A DNA stretch of 64,000 bases from Galeruca laticollis (taxonomy: Eukaryota; Arthropoda; Insecta; Coleoptera; Chrysomelidae): positions 114,830,183 to 114,894,182 of the forward strand of contig OY998180.1 of assembly GCA_963921935.1 (NCBI GenBank). Direction: 5' to 3'. Both the position numbers and the translations under genes were made by a program. The notes beneath the pieces were generated by a model. The model was not told the origin of the DNA. It did no database searches and saw only the letters and a program-made list of their open reading frames with translations. Below, one piece after another: positions 12,257 to 22,817 of this stretch; the first letter of the stretch is position 1; the number at the start of each line of letters is the position of its first letter.

Positions 12257-12458
12257 CGCTTATCTTCTACCTACAAAAGTTTAAACACTCGATATGCTCG
12301 GCTACCGTATACACGTCTACTCTGTGTTAATACCTTTACCGAACTGCAATTTAACACAATTTTTGATATTAAAGAAATAAAAAAATGTATTCTGTAATTT
12401 TTTAAAGTATAGTATTATAAAAAAAGATTTATGCGTCAGTCGAAAACTAACAGCGTCA

Positions 12459-12916
12459 GAAGTGAAACTTTTTATGTTTTATGACGCAATAACCGCCAAT
12501 GAGTGTACAAAGAGAATTCATAAATATCAACAACATAAAAAACTATAATTTAAAAAAATTAAAACAAAAATTATTTCCAAAATAAAAACAATAATTTTTC
12601 GGATAGACTATAAAAAACTATTTACAATAAAAGACAAACAAAAGTAAATATTCTTTTTAAGAAATTTGAATGCATATTACGTATCCTTCCTTTTTAATAC
12701 CTAAGAAAAGTTCTGGCCGCCCATGGGGGTATCGAACCCGCGTTTTTCGTTTGATTTTAAATCGAGTCGAGTGATGACAGAAGGGGAGAACAGCGCTGCG
12801 TTTATCTCACTAAGTTTAAGTACAAATGATAATTAGAGCTTCACAAAACGTGTTAGCCTTTACGAGATTACCTCGTAACCAAAACCTCTGTAGTGTCTCA
12901 TAAAAAGTTTCACTTC
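12459..12916. mobile_element. MITE-like element, ~458 bp, bounded by an 18-bp perfect inverted repeat
   Basis: GAAGTGAAACTTTTTATG at 12459-12476 is exactly repeated in inverse orientation at 12899-12916. The interior is non-coding and contains GGTATCGAACCCGC (minus-strand GGGTTCGATACC), which resembles a tRNA B box. No clear target duplication is visible, so the boundary is inferred from the inverted repeat alone. Confidence 0.5.
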
Positions 12917-13689
12917 AAAAATATTTCCATAAATAAAGCAACACTAGTTACAACGACTTTCTCTGATGAACTGAGACTTACTTGCTCTTCTACGTACAGG
13001 TTAGCAAATATAGCTGAAAGTTTGAAAGTGGACACGCCCACGAAGCGCGTTGGTCTCAATGCGGAAAGTAGGAGATAACACAGTTTATGCTTAAATCCGC
13101 AATTGTTTAAGAATATGCTTTTTTCGCTCAATTTTGTCACCGAAATTTGGCATTGCATTCAAATGGCCCTCGTATCGAGTACATTTTCGAATTACCCCCT
13201 TTAACAATCAAATTGCCCCCGAGTGGGGCGTGGGCCCCACGTTGGGAAACACTGATTTAGAGATTTATTTACGGTAAATAAAAAAATGAAAGGAACATGA
13301 TTCTATTTTTAAGAATAATGTTAGTTTTGTTTCAACCCAAAACAGCATCCCTCAGTATCAGCTCTTCGAAAAAATTGTGACCCATTTCGATTTAAATATT
13401 TTTTTAAAGTTGAAAAAATATACAAAAGAAAAGTGATATATGATGCCAATAAAAACTTATTAGGTACTGTAACCTTGCATTCCCTAAAATCTACCCTTTG
13501 AAAAAAAAAATTGCTCTATATATGAATTTAAATATACTTCAAAATGCTCCAATATGGTTGGAAAAGTGAAGAATATTTTTGCTTATAAAAAATCAGTAAA
13601 TTAGTACAGTCAGTATTTTGACGATAAATTCTTTGATTTTCAAGATATCCAAAGTTCCAAGATGGATTTAATAGACAGGCTACATGTTA
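12917..13689. other. Non-coding; contains one hAT-like terminal sequence
   Basis: At 13228-13254 the sequence GGCGTGGGCCCCACGTTGGGAAACACTG ends, on the minus strand, with CAGTGTTTCCCAACGTGG, the usual form of a hAT terminal inverted repeat. I found no matching left end, so it is a fragment. The remainder shows no supported gene. Confidence 0.4.
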
Positions 13690-14110
13690 CAACCCCGTTG
13701 AACCCATAGCTCACTAAATTTCTAAACCATATATTTCTCACGATGTAATAAATATTTTTTTCTACAACTGCAATGAAAAGTAGCATATTTCTCATAGCTT
13801 ACTCAATTTCAAAACCATATATTGCTCACACTGTGAGAAATATTATTTTTCACGGCACTTTGCCCACACTACGTACATTTATATGGAGAATCCAATGGGG
13901 GATCCTCGATGCCCAGCCAATTTCAGAAACTTATACTCGATGCCCAGCCGTTTTCGGTGGGTGGTCCTTGATGCTTAGACTTTTTCTACAAAACTATTTA
14001 CTTGTATTCTTTAAATTTGTGCAGTTGTAGAAAAAGTATAGTGTGCAGCATGTGGGAAAAGTACTTTTCCCACTTGTTGCACAATATACTATTTCTCACG
14101 GCACTTTGTC
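13690..14110. repeat. Foldback/MITE-like repeat cluster
   Basis: Several internal repeats: TCATAGCTTACTCAATTTC-type segments at about 13708 and 13794; the arms TTTTTCTACAACTGCA (about 13757) and TGCAGTTGTAGAAAAA (about 14019) inverted; a perfect palindrome GTGGGAAAAGTACTTTTCCCAC-like segment at 14051-14072; and CACGGCACTTTG blocks at about 13849 and 14097. A relative occurs at 42063-42165. Confidence 0.65.
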
Positions 14111-14130
14111 AACTCTTTATACATTTATAT

Positions 14131-14420
14131 ACAGAATGAAATTTTTTTTCAGTAGGGGATCCTATTTTTCCGCCTATCCTACCTACGATGCGAGAAAAGT
14201 ATTGGTTCACACCAAAAAAGTAGGGTTTTGAATTTTATTTGTGTCATTTTCACGTTTTTCAGCTGGAAAAATACAAAAAACGGGTTTTTAGAGAAAAATC
14301 CTGTGTGTCAGTCGTCGTCGTCGGCCACTTTTTGTAACATGTCTTGTCAGCACGATACAGCCTCCCTAGTGCATAAAGTCACTAATTTTATTATTGTTTT
14401 TGGGGTACCCACGCCATCAA
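14131..14420 (-). repeat. Dispersed copy of the foldback-repeat core from 1-3500
   Basis: GATGCGAGAAAAGTATTGG, AATCCTGTGTGTCAG, GTCGTCGTCGTCGGCCAC, AACATGTCTTG and CACGATACAGCCTC recur in the same order as at 1080-1240, showing that this core is a dispersed element. Confidence 0.75.
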
Positions 14421-14649
14421 GGCAACATTAGCTATCCTTCAACACAAGCAATTGGATCCGTACAAGACCACAGCATCAACACGTTAACAATATTTTTTTT
14501 TATTTAAATTAACGTGCTCAAGACAGCTATGGCCATTAGCACAAGGTACAATACAAAGTTACATTGCATAATGTAAATCAAAACTAATAGCTTAGAACTA
14601 CCATGAATATGGGATTACATGATTGTAATTTAAATGGAATTTTTTTGGA

Positions 14650-15477
14650 TTAAATTCTGTTAATAAGTTGTTCTTCCTCTAAGAACTTGATCACTTTTCG
14701 CACTTGATTATCACTATTTAGGATCTCCGTGTAGTTTGTATGTATTCCTAGTTGTAGGCGTCTTGTGGCGAAGTATGGACATTCAACGAGGATATGCTTG
14801 ATGCAGAGGTTTACGTGGCAATACTGACAGTTCGGCTGAGGTGACGATGTCATTAGGTAACCATGCGTAAGTCTAGTATGACCTATACGTAATCTTCGAA
14901 TGACAGCCATATTTTTCCTAGATAGATCGGGACAGGTAAACTGATTCAATATTGGTTGAATTTCACGCAGTGAACACATAATTTGACTCTAGTGAAGTTG
15001 CCAGTTCTAACGAATTATTTTTTTCAGGCTAGCTTTCAAGTCATTACAAAGCTGAAGATTCACCGTGGCAGTAGCAGTTGAGGCAGCTTCTTTGGCAAGG
15101 CGATCGGCTTTTTCGTTCCCAATAATCCCAACATGGGAAGGGACCCATGTTATTGTAACTGTTGTATTTTGTCTTTTTAGTTGTTGATATATGTCGTGTA
15201 TATCTTGGACAAGGGGGTTGTTAGTAAATGTATTCTTAATGGAATGGATGGAGGATAATGAGTCTGTACATATGGCTATGTGTGTATTTGCAAGTTGTGA
15301 GACATGTTTGAAGGCTTGTAGGATAGCGTATAGCTCACCCGTGTGGACGCTACAAATAGAGGGTATTTTGCAGGTTCCGATCGATCCATGTACTGTGGTT
15401 ATGGAACACCCAACTCCTACTTCTGTCTTGGATGCGTCCGTATATATGACCATGTTATATTCTTTAAAATTTAGCAA
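14650..15477 (-). pseudogene. LINE RNase H domain and C-terminal zinc-like region
   Basis: RNase H residues: MVIYTDASKTEVGVG (first Asp), CSVHTGELYAILQAF (Glu), IAICTDSLSS (Asp) and TWVPSHVGIIGNEKADRLA (last Asp block). After a break near 14990 a second frame (14979-14650) carries IRRLRIGHTRLTHGYL and CQYCHVNLCIKHILVEC, the C-terminal region found after RNase H in I-type LINEs. It is separated from the RT by a frameshift. Confidence 0.9.
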
Positions 15478-15603
15478 CTCGAGGAAAGCAGATCGAATAA
15501 CATCTCTATTGGTTAAATTTGCAGAGGGAGAGATCGTATTATGGGAGAAATTTGGCCCATGGAGGAGTGTTGGAGAGTGGGCGGGTTCGAGTATGTGAAA
15601 GGT

Positions 15604-17060
15604 TTACGTCTTGAATTGGAGGTTGTATAAGTTGAGGAATAGAACGTAAATAAAGGTATATGGAGGGTTGTCATGAAGTTGGTATGATGTTAATATAGGA
15701 TATACTGGATTGGAGGGATTGGAGGAAATCGCGGCAATATAGTTTAGAAGGAGGTGTTGTCGTCTGAGCCAGAGAGGAGGTTCATTTGCTTCACAATAGA
15801 TACTTTCAGCTGGGCTTGACCGAAACGCTCCCAGGCATAAGCGGATGGCGGTATTATGTACTGTGTTGAGGGAAGGTAAAATAGTTTTTGTTGCGGACAT
15901 GTAATTGAAACTTCCATAATCTCTTTTGGAACGAATGAGGGTTCTGTATACTTTTAGCAAGGTAGATTCATCTGCGCCCCAATGATAATTTGGGAGTGTT
16001 TTAATAATATTTAGTCGGTTGAGACATATTCCTTTAATTTCCTGTATATGTTGTCTCCAGGATAATTTAGAGTCGAATAACATCCCTAGGATTTTACACT
16101 TATCTACAACAGGTAATTGAAAGTTGTTGACTGTGATACTAGGGATATAAGTTTGAGCTCTCCTACTGAATTTAATAACTTTCCATTTGGTATGTGAGAG
16201 GGTAAGTCCTAGAGTGGCAATTTTGGTTTGTAGGGCATTTACTGCTAGCTGAAGTATTTTGGAAGTAGAGGCATTGGATTTGCTATGGCAGTACATTATT
16301 AGGTCATCCGCGTATAGAGAGTATTTAACAGGGGAAGGAGGATTGTCGCATAACTTGTTAATGGCGAGGTTGAACAAGGATGTACTTAAAACTGAGCCTT
16401 GGGGAACTCCATCATGATGGGTATATCAAGAAGAAATGGAGTTATTAACACAAACCCTAAAAGTTCTAGATGTTAAAAAACTTTTTATGGATGCATATAT
16501 ATTACCAGTGAGATTGTATTGTGTGGGTTTTTCGAGAATTGCATTTCTAGAGATGTTATCAAATGCTCCATCAATGTTGAAGATAGTGGCTATTACATCT
16601 TGTCTGTTATTAATTGCGCTAGAAATGTGGGCTTGTAGTAGTACAAGATTATCTCTGGTTGAGCGCTGACATTGGAAGCCAGATTTTCAAAAAACCATAA
16701 AAGACGCCTATTGATCATCTTTTCCATTAATTGCATGTAAGTGAAATCGGTCTGTAAGATTGAGGTAAGATAGGTGACTGATTTGGTTTAAGTACGGGAA
16801 TAACTATCGACTTGCACCATTGAGACGGGAACTTTTGTGACATCCATATGAAATTGTATACATTCAGAAGCTTAGTGAGGCTATACATGGATAAGTATTT
16901 TAGGAAACTATAGGGAATATCATCAGGACTAGCAGCAGAGTTTTTGCATTTGGCTAAGGCAGTTGTTAGTTCGCTTATGGTGAAAGGAGAATTAATGTGC
17001 TTGACATCTTCGGATAGTGGAATGTTACTAGAAGGAGTTTCTTGAGAAGGTGAAGTATTG
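15604..17060 (-). pseudogene. LINE reverse transcriptase domain
   Basis: The N-terminal RT part is SAASPDDIPYSFLKYL and LPQSYRPISLTCN at the 3' end of the 17800-16727 frame. A broken middle (about 16720-16380) holds the palm. The frame 16377-15604 has the catalytic box KYSLYADDLIMYCH, then KWKVIKFSRR, CKILGMLFDSKLSWRQHI and DYGSFNY. At least one frameshift and a stop lie between the halves. Confidence 0.88.
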
Positions 17061-18268
17061 ACATTTGTGTGATTCCTGGATTTCACTTCGAAATGACTAT
17101 TTGAAATATATTCATGTGATCCAAAACCCGAGCCGTTTGAAATGAGACGGGTAATTTTGTTATTTGTTTTGTGACCTTGAATTTGTCGGATTTTCTTCCA
17201 TAGTTGACTGGGGTTGGAATTTTCGTTTATGGTTGATACATAATTCTTCCAAGATGATTTCTTACTCTGTTTTACTACGTATTTAGCTTTCGCCTTGAGT
17301 CTTTTGTAGCTAATAAGATTGTCTGAACTTTTCTTTTTTAAATATTGGTTCAGAGCTCTTTTGTATTGGCGTATTGCGTCATCACAATAGGAGTTCCACC
17401 AAGGAACTGCCCTATGATTGGGCAAAAAAGACATTTTTCCAATGTGGGTCTTCGCAGCCGAGAGAACTGAATCTGATATTGATTTTATCAAGTCATCAAC
17501 ATTGTTGAAAGCGTAAGCATCATGTGTAAGCAAAAGGGTGTCAACTGTCGTGGAATACTCAGACCAGTTAGCTTTTTTGAGGCACCAATAACTTTTTTCG
17601 GAAACTGCTTCATTGTGATTGTCTGATATAATTATTGGGTAGTGATTACTGTCATAAAGTCCATCAGCTGTTTTCCAATACATAAAAGGGGCTGATTTGG
17701 GATCACTTATGCTTAGGTCTATGGCAGGAAAGGTACCGGAGGAAATATTAAAGTGTGTATTACACCCTGTATTGAGTAGGCAAGAATTTGTACAGTTCAA
17801 TATATTTTCGACTACCTTTCCGCGTCCAAATGTCTTTTGTGAACCTCACATGTTGTTGTGAGCGTTAAAGTCTCCTGTGAGGATAAACGGCTGGGGGAGT
17901 TGATATATTAGTTCAAGAAGCTCATCTTCTTTTAGAGGATGATCTGGAGGAATATAGATGGAGCATATGGTTAGCTTGTTGGGGCAGTATGTCGTTATGG
18001 CGACTGCCTCCAGGTTTGTTGTCAGAGGAAGTAGTTCTGAATACATTTCGTTTGAGGCGAATATTGATGAACCCCCGCTGGCTCTTTTGCAGTTATTTCT
18101 AATAGAGTGGTACTCTTCAAAAGATTTACTTCGTGGGATATTAGTTGTTCTAAAATTGGTCTCCTGTAGACAGAGGAAATCTGGGCGGTAAATTGAGGTT
18201 AGATGCTGAATTTGTTCTAGGCGCGGATAATATCCGTCGCAGTTCCATTGTAAAATACTGAATTTCAA
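17060..18268 (-). pseudogene. LINE apurinic-like endonuclease
   Basis: Starts MKFSILQWNCDGYYPRLEQI at 18268. Catalytic-type blocks are FLCLQETNF (Glu), PFILTGDFNAHNN (Asp/Asn), AIDLSISDPK and YDSNHYPIII (the Asp/Ser-Asn-His end). A frameshift near 17830 separates the GDFN block from the rest. The linker to the RT is Lys/Ser-rich with WWNSYCDDAIRQYKRAL, common in jockey/I ORF2. Confidence 0.88.
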
Positions 18269-18589
18269 AATTTAGAATATTAAAAAAATGTTGAAAATGT
18301 GTTGGATAAAAGATATATTAAAATAAATCGGAATCTTCCTGATTGGAGTCGTTTGAATTGATGGACGGTAGGCTTGCAAGTTCGACAGCATCATTGGGGT
18401 TTATTGCGCGTTTTAATTTTTTTTGCAATCTAGTAATTCGATTTTTAAGAGATCTATCAGATAGAATTTGGTATATTTGTAAAAGGTCTTCAATGAGTGA
18501 TTTAATATTAGTGGCTTCTTTTAAAGGATCACTACCGCCAAAAGAATTTTCCAGGACGATAGAGAGAATTTTTTAGGATCGGTACCAAT

Positions 18590-19654
18590 TAATTTTTCTA
18601 TTTTGGCTTGATTAGAGGGACTTATCTTCCAAACGTCTTTGTTTTCAGTTTTGGATTTTTTCTTAAGAGCTGAAATTGGTGTTATAAAAGCAGCAGTTGA
18701 GGGGGATAGAGTATTTTCAAGGTCGAGAATTGAAGGAATGGTAGTAATTTGTATAGGAGGTGATTCGAGGCTGGTGTCAGTGGAGTGTGTCCTGTTAATG
18801 CCAAAGTTGGGTGAAATTTGGGGTTGTTCTGTAGTTTTTTTTTAAATGGAAGAGGTAGTATCGACAGGATGCCCTTCGGATGAGGAATGTTGAGGAGGTG
18901 ATATGCCAGAAGATATGTCTTGACTTTCGTGTCTGAAGGTAGAAGGTGTAGGGAGGTTGCAGTATATATCTTGCAGATATGGGCAGGAATCTGCGGTGTG
19001 CCCAGACTGCTTACAGAGGAAGCATTAAAGTTTGTCTGAAGTAATGAAGATTCTATAAGTGGTAGTTCCATGTGGGATTACAATTGAAGTTTGTATTTCA
19101 AAAGGTTCATTTTCAGGTATAACATAAATTGATCGTCGGAAACTGAGAATATGTGCATATTCATCTTCTGGGGAGCCACATCGAATGAAGGAAATTGGAG
19201 AGGCGAGCTGCAGCCCAAGTTCATTTTTAAGTGCCTGTTCGATAAGAGAGTTAGGGATAGAGGGACAAACATTGGAGAGTAGTAATCTTATAGCCGGAGT
19301 GATAAGTGTACGAATTGGTATGATTTGTTGTTTGATGGTAACAGAAGGATGATTTTTTATAAGATTATCTATAACGGATACAGAAGATAGATATATACAT
19401 ATACGGTGATTGGAAATGCGTGATGCAAAGGTAATCCCTTTCGGTGTTACAATTTCGCCGATTGCCTTAATGTAGTCAAAAAGGACGACGTCTGGGAGAG
19501 CGTTCATGACAATAGCTTGATTTCTGCTTGGGAATGATGTAGGTGCTTGCGGTTTCTTTACTGAATTTTTTGTAACTGCTGCGAAGCTAGGTCCAGCTGA
19601 TTGTGGTTGGTTTATTGTGGTTGACATTTTTGGTTTTAATATTTTGGATACCAA
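18590..19654 (-). pseudogene. LINE ORF1 (gag-like), one CCHC knuckle
   Basis: About 209 codons open from 19654, with SAGPSFAAVTKN at the N terminus and an RRM/gag-like middle (ALPDVVLFDYIKAIGEI; ITFASRISNHRICIYL). A stop follows ITSDKL; in the same frame directly beyond it is CFLCKQSGHTADSC, a CCHC knuckle at about 18985-19026. The frame then continues Ser/Pro/Thr-rich to about 18590 with a further stop. The start codon at 19654 or the Met 10 codons later are both possible. Confidence 0.82.
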
Positions 19655-19720
19655 AATATTAAGTCAAAATTGGTCAGATGGACTGGCCTATTATTTAGTC
19701 GTTACTATACGGTAGATATA

Positions 19721-20151
19721 AAGCGACTTACCACTTGTAAAAACAATACACATAAAACTAACGCGTTTTTAATGATATTTACCAAAAAAATGCAGAAAAC
19801 GAGACTATATGTGTTTACTCGTTGAAAGCTTAATTCGGAAAAATGAACAATATTCAATTTACAACTTCATTTAAAATACCATCACAAATAATTATTTAAT
19901 TCTTGTATATTTTACCTAATCCCTCTCATTTCAGTCTTTTTTATTAGTAGTATGAACGTGAGTATCTCCAGCTTCGGTCTTAGCGCATTGACAATGTTAA
20001 TCTACTATAAATTGATTTCTTAACGATCCTTTTGTAATAAAGAGATTCATAAACGTCCGTCATAATAAAATACCACTAAAGTGGTAGAATTCAATCCTAC
20101 TGACTAAAATTTCAACTATCTTGTTTTAATATTATTGAAAAACCGCGTGTG
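19721..20151. other. No recognisable feature
   Basis: AT-rich sequence between the second LINE and the LTR element. I see no coding frame. Confidence 0.4.
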
Positions 20152-20615
20152 AATTATAGATTTCTTTTTGAAAATCTTATTTTTAAAAACGATTTTATAA
20201 ACTTTATTGTTACAAAATAATATACAATATTCGATATATAAATGCGTTGAATATTAATGTACAGGGTTATTCACTATAAATTACCCACCCCTTATCATCG
20301 TTATTATTGCCTACAGAAAAAAAAGTTGAATGTTAAAGTTGTGTGCTTGTGACTAAATTTTGATAAAATGCTAATAAACACCCAGTGGCGTGCAGATTTC
20401 AGGGGATACAAATTTTTTAATATTTTTTTCAAATGGGACACCCTGTATATTATTGAATTTTTGGAGTGGTCTTTTTTTCCTGATTTCAAAAATATACCAT
20501 ATGTTACCCCTATCTTATAACGTTTTTGAGTTATTAGAGGTGAGGAAGAAAAAGTTCAAATATTGAAAAATAGAAAACAAAAAATTTATTTAGGAAATTT
20601 AAATAACATGATAAG

Positions 20616-21736
20616 TCATAAAAGATGTTCAATATGCCCACCATTATTGTCTATGCATAATTGATAACGTCTTCTTATATTTATAAGTGCATCGGAAATT
20701 GCTTCAATATTGACATTCAGATTCATTATTTCAAGTCGAATCGTGTCTTTAATTAATTGAATATTATTATTATTGTCATTAACAATGTCTTTTAGAAATT
20801 CCCAGAAAAATGAATCCATAGGGGTCAAGTCTGGACTGTTAGGTGGCCATTTAATGCTCCCATTATTTCCTATCCATATTGTGAATACATTATTCAAATG
20901 TTCTTGAACGGGTAGGACATTATGAGGGGTTGCCCCATCTTGCATCCAAATCATACTGGCAAGCTCGTCTTCCGAAAAATTTTGTATAAGGATATTTTCT
21001 ACTTCTGGGATAAGTATTTCTTGATAGGTAACTCCTGTCAATATATAATCATAAAATATTGGGCCAACAATTTTATTTCTAAAAATTCCGCACCAAACGC
21101 TAACAGTTTTTCTTCCTGATTTCTTTATTTGTTTAACCAATCTCTTTCTGTTGTCCTTTCTTTCCCACGACTTTCGATTTTTCCTATTGAAAACTCCTGC
21201 CGTGGAAAAAGATGACTCATCAGTCCATAATATTTTAGTTAGAAAATCGGTATCTGCATTCAAGTTTTGAATCATTTGTTGTCAAAATTCCAGCCTTTTC
21301 CTCTTATGAGCCTCTGTTAAAACTTGCAGGGGTAAAATTTTATATGGTTTGTAGTTGTGTTTTTCAACGTACGTTGGATTTAGGAATAACTTTTACCTAA
21401 TTGATCTGCTATATTCTTTATACTACATTCAGAATTTTCTAAAAAATAATGTAATGTTTCAAAAAAGTCTATTCGCGAATTAATATGTAAAGGCTTACCT
21501 TCGAAATGAAGCAGTATATCTAGCTGTTCTTCCTGGTTTTCTTGAATAACACGCTTTTTTCTACTGAAACTGAAGGTATGATTCACCTTTTGGTAAATAT
21601 TTTTGAATGTATTATCTGACGGTGTTGGACGATTTGGATACAATACTCTATATGCTCTTTTTGCAGCACGTTTATTATTGTTGTTTTGTATATAACAAGT
21701 ATATATTTGAACTTTTTCTTCCTCACTGTAAACCAT
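20616..21736 (-). pseudogene. Mariner-superfamily transposase, DDD type, broken
   Basis: The N-terminal frame (21736-21380) has MVYSEEEKVQIYTCYIQ and KRAAKRAYRVLYPNRPTPS, the helix-turn-helix region I recall as DUF4817 in insect elements. The catalytic frame (21275-20616) has the first Asp in KILWTDESSF, the second in IWMQDGATPHNV, and SPDLTPMDSFFWEFLKD, where the third residue is Asp rather than Glu. A C-terminal INNGGHIEHLL-like tail is usual. About 100 bp between the frames contains stops. The gene lies in its own 280-bp inverted repeats. Confidence 0.88.
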
Positions 21737-21863
21737 TTTGATTATTCTGTTAAAGAAATGTCACCAAACAAACATAATATAGTTGTCATTTCCATAGCTT
21801 ACTTGAAAAATATTAACTTTCACAGGATAGGTATTTACAGTAACAACTAATCCAAGTGGGTTT

Positions 21864-22425
21864 TGGTGAATTCATGCACGACATAACTTAGTTTTAATTT
21901 TAGACTGAACTTAAGATTGCCTTAAAAATACTTGTTGGGTGTTCATGCACAACTTAACATAAAGATAGACACAAGTGCAGAAAGTGTATTTATTATCTCG
22001 GAACTTGTCGTTCGAGCATTTAATTCGGTAGTGTATCTTAATTCTGAACTGAGCGATGAATTATTTAAATAATTAGAATCATATCCAGTTCGCGATATTC
22101 ACAGCATAATTCGAATAAAATCGACGTTTCCAGTCGGCAATTTATGACGAAGGCGGTTCTTTCTACCATCTTCCTCTATCTAATAATCATTTTATTTTTC
22201 GTTTTCGTTAAGATGTCTAATGGACATGCGCAGAACCTGATTTGCACGAAGAATTGAAAGTTGGCCAACTTATGACTTTCTTAAATCACTCTTATGTCCT
22301 TAAGTCGCGTGCATGAACATTACCATAAAAAATTATAGTTTCATCTTAAGTTTATGATTAAGTTATGTTAAGTTATGATTAAGTTATGTTAAGTTATGAT
22401 TAAGTTACGTCGTGGTGAATTCACC
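21864..22425. mobile_element. MITE nested inside the mariner-like element
   Basis: TGGTGAATTCATGCACGAC at 21864 and the inverted end GTCGTGGTGAATTCACCA at 22408-22425 share a TGGTGAATTCA...ACGAC(A/G)TAACTTA inverted repeat. Near the right end a ~22-bp unit containing AAGTTATGATTAAGTTATG is repeated about three times (22350-22407). It has no coding capacity. Confidence 0.65.
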
Positions 22426-22806
22426 ATTAATCGACGTCTAATAACTCGAAAACGGTATAAGATAGGGGTAACATATGGTATATTTTTGAAATCAGGAAAA
22501 AAAGACCACTCCAAAAATTCAATAATATACAGGGTGTCCCATTTGAAAAAAATATTAAAAAATTTGTATCCCCTGAAATCTGCACGCCTCTGTATTTTTG
22601 ATAGCAATTTATCAAAATTTAGTCATAAGCACACAACTCTTACATTTAACTTTTTTTTTCTGTAGGCAATAATAACGATGAGAAGGGGTGGGTAATTTAT
22701 AGTGAATAACCCTGTACAAGAAGCTAGCAAGGAGTAAGAAGCAATGATCAAGCAATCTTCAATCTTCTCATCTTTCGCCATGAGCGTACTTTCTGGGCAT
22801 ATAACT

Positions 22807-22817
22807 CCTCCATCCTC
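22807..22817 (-). promoter_or_regulatory. Polypurine tract of the LTR element
   Basis: On the minus strand GAGGATGGAGG directly precedes the 3' LTR, the expected position of the plus-strand priming tract for reverse transcription. Confidence 0.7.

Larger units (their letters stand above)
5740..12300 (-). mobile_element. Degenerate I-clade-type LINE, split by a Tc1 insertion
   Basis: Read 5' to 3' on the minus strand: ORF1 with three zinc-knuckle-like motifs (12256-11328), an apurinic-type endonuclease (10934-9942), reverse transcriptase (9942-8386) and, beyond the Tc1 at 6894-8383, RNase H with a C-terminal CCHC-like motif (6892-5810). Two ORFs, gag-like knuckles and an RNase H after the RT are features of the I clade and its relatives (Loa, Outcast and similar). 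Frameshifts at about 9950 and 11766 and a stop at about 8526 show it is dead. The exact ends and target duplication are not clear. Confidence 0.85.
14490..19720 (-). mobile_element. Second degenerate LINE with ORF1 and endonuclease-RT-RNase H ORF2
   Basis: Minus strand, 5' to 3': ORF1 with a CCHC knuckle (19654-18590), endonuclease (18268-17060), RT (17060-15604) and RNase H (15477-14650), then a 3' untranslated part ending in a T-run at about 14491-14500 on the plus strand, that is a poly(A) tail on the element strand. The order and the RNase H again point to an I-related clade. It differs in sequence from the LINE at 5.7-12.3 kb, so two families are present. Confidence 0.87.
20262..22714 (-). 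mobile_element. Mariner-like transposon, 2453 bp, with ~280-bp terminal inverted repeats, inserted in the LTR
   Basis: CAGGGTTATTCACTATAAAT at 20262 matches the inverted right end at 22695-22714. The match continues inward for about 280 bp (20262-20540 against 22435-22714) with few differences, including GGGACACCCTGTATATTAT. TA dinucleotides at 20260-20261 and 22715-22716 flank it. Comparison with the other LTR shows precise insertion at one TA. It encodes a transposase on the minus strand and carries a MITE at 21864-22425. Confidence 0.9.
20152..22806 (-). repeat. 3' LTR, split by a mariner-like transposon and carrying a ~41-bp deletion
   Basis: The parts 20152-20261 and 22715-22806 together match 29941-30181 closely (for example TTTATAAACTTTATTGTTAC and TCTTCTCATCTTTCGCCATG). 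The 5' LTR segment between AGAAG and TGATCAAGC (about 41 bp) is missing here. Confidence 0.9.

Noticed and set aside
12719..12751. tRNA gene or tRNA-derived SINE (GGGTTCGATACC B-box-like sequence on the minus strand)
   Set aside because: No acceptor stem pairing, anticodon arm or convincing A box at the right distance; it lies inside a MITE-like unit.
13000..13158. hAT/ZBED C-terminal protein next to the hAT-like terminal sequence
   Set aside because: The open frames on either strand do not show the hAT dimerisation signature.
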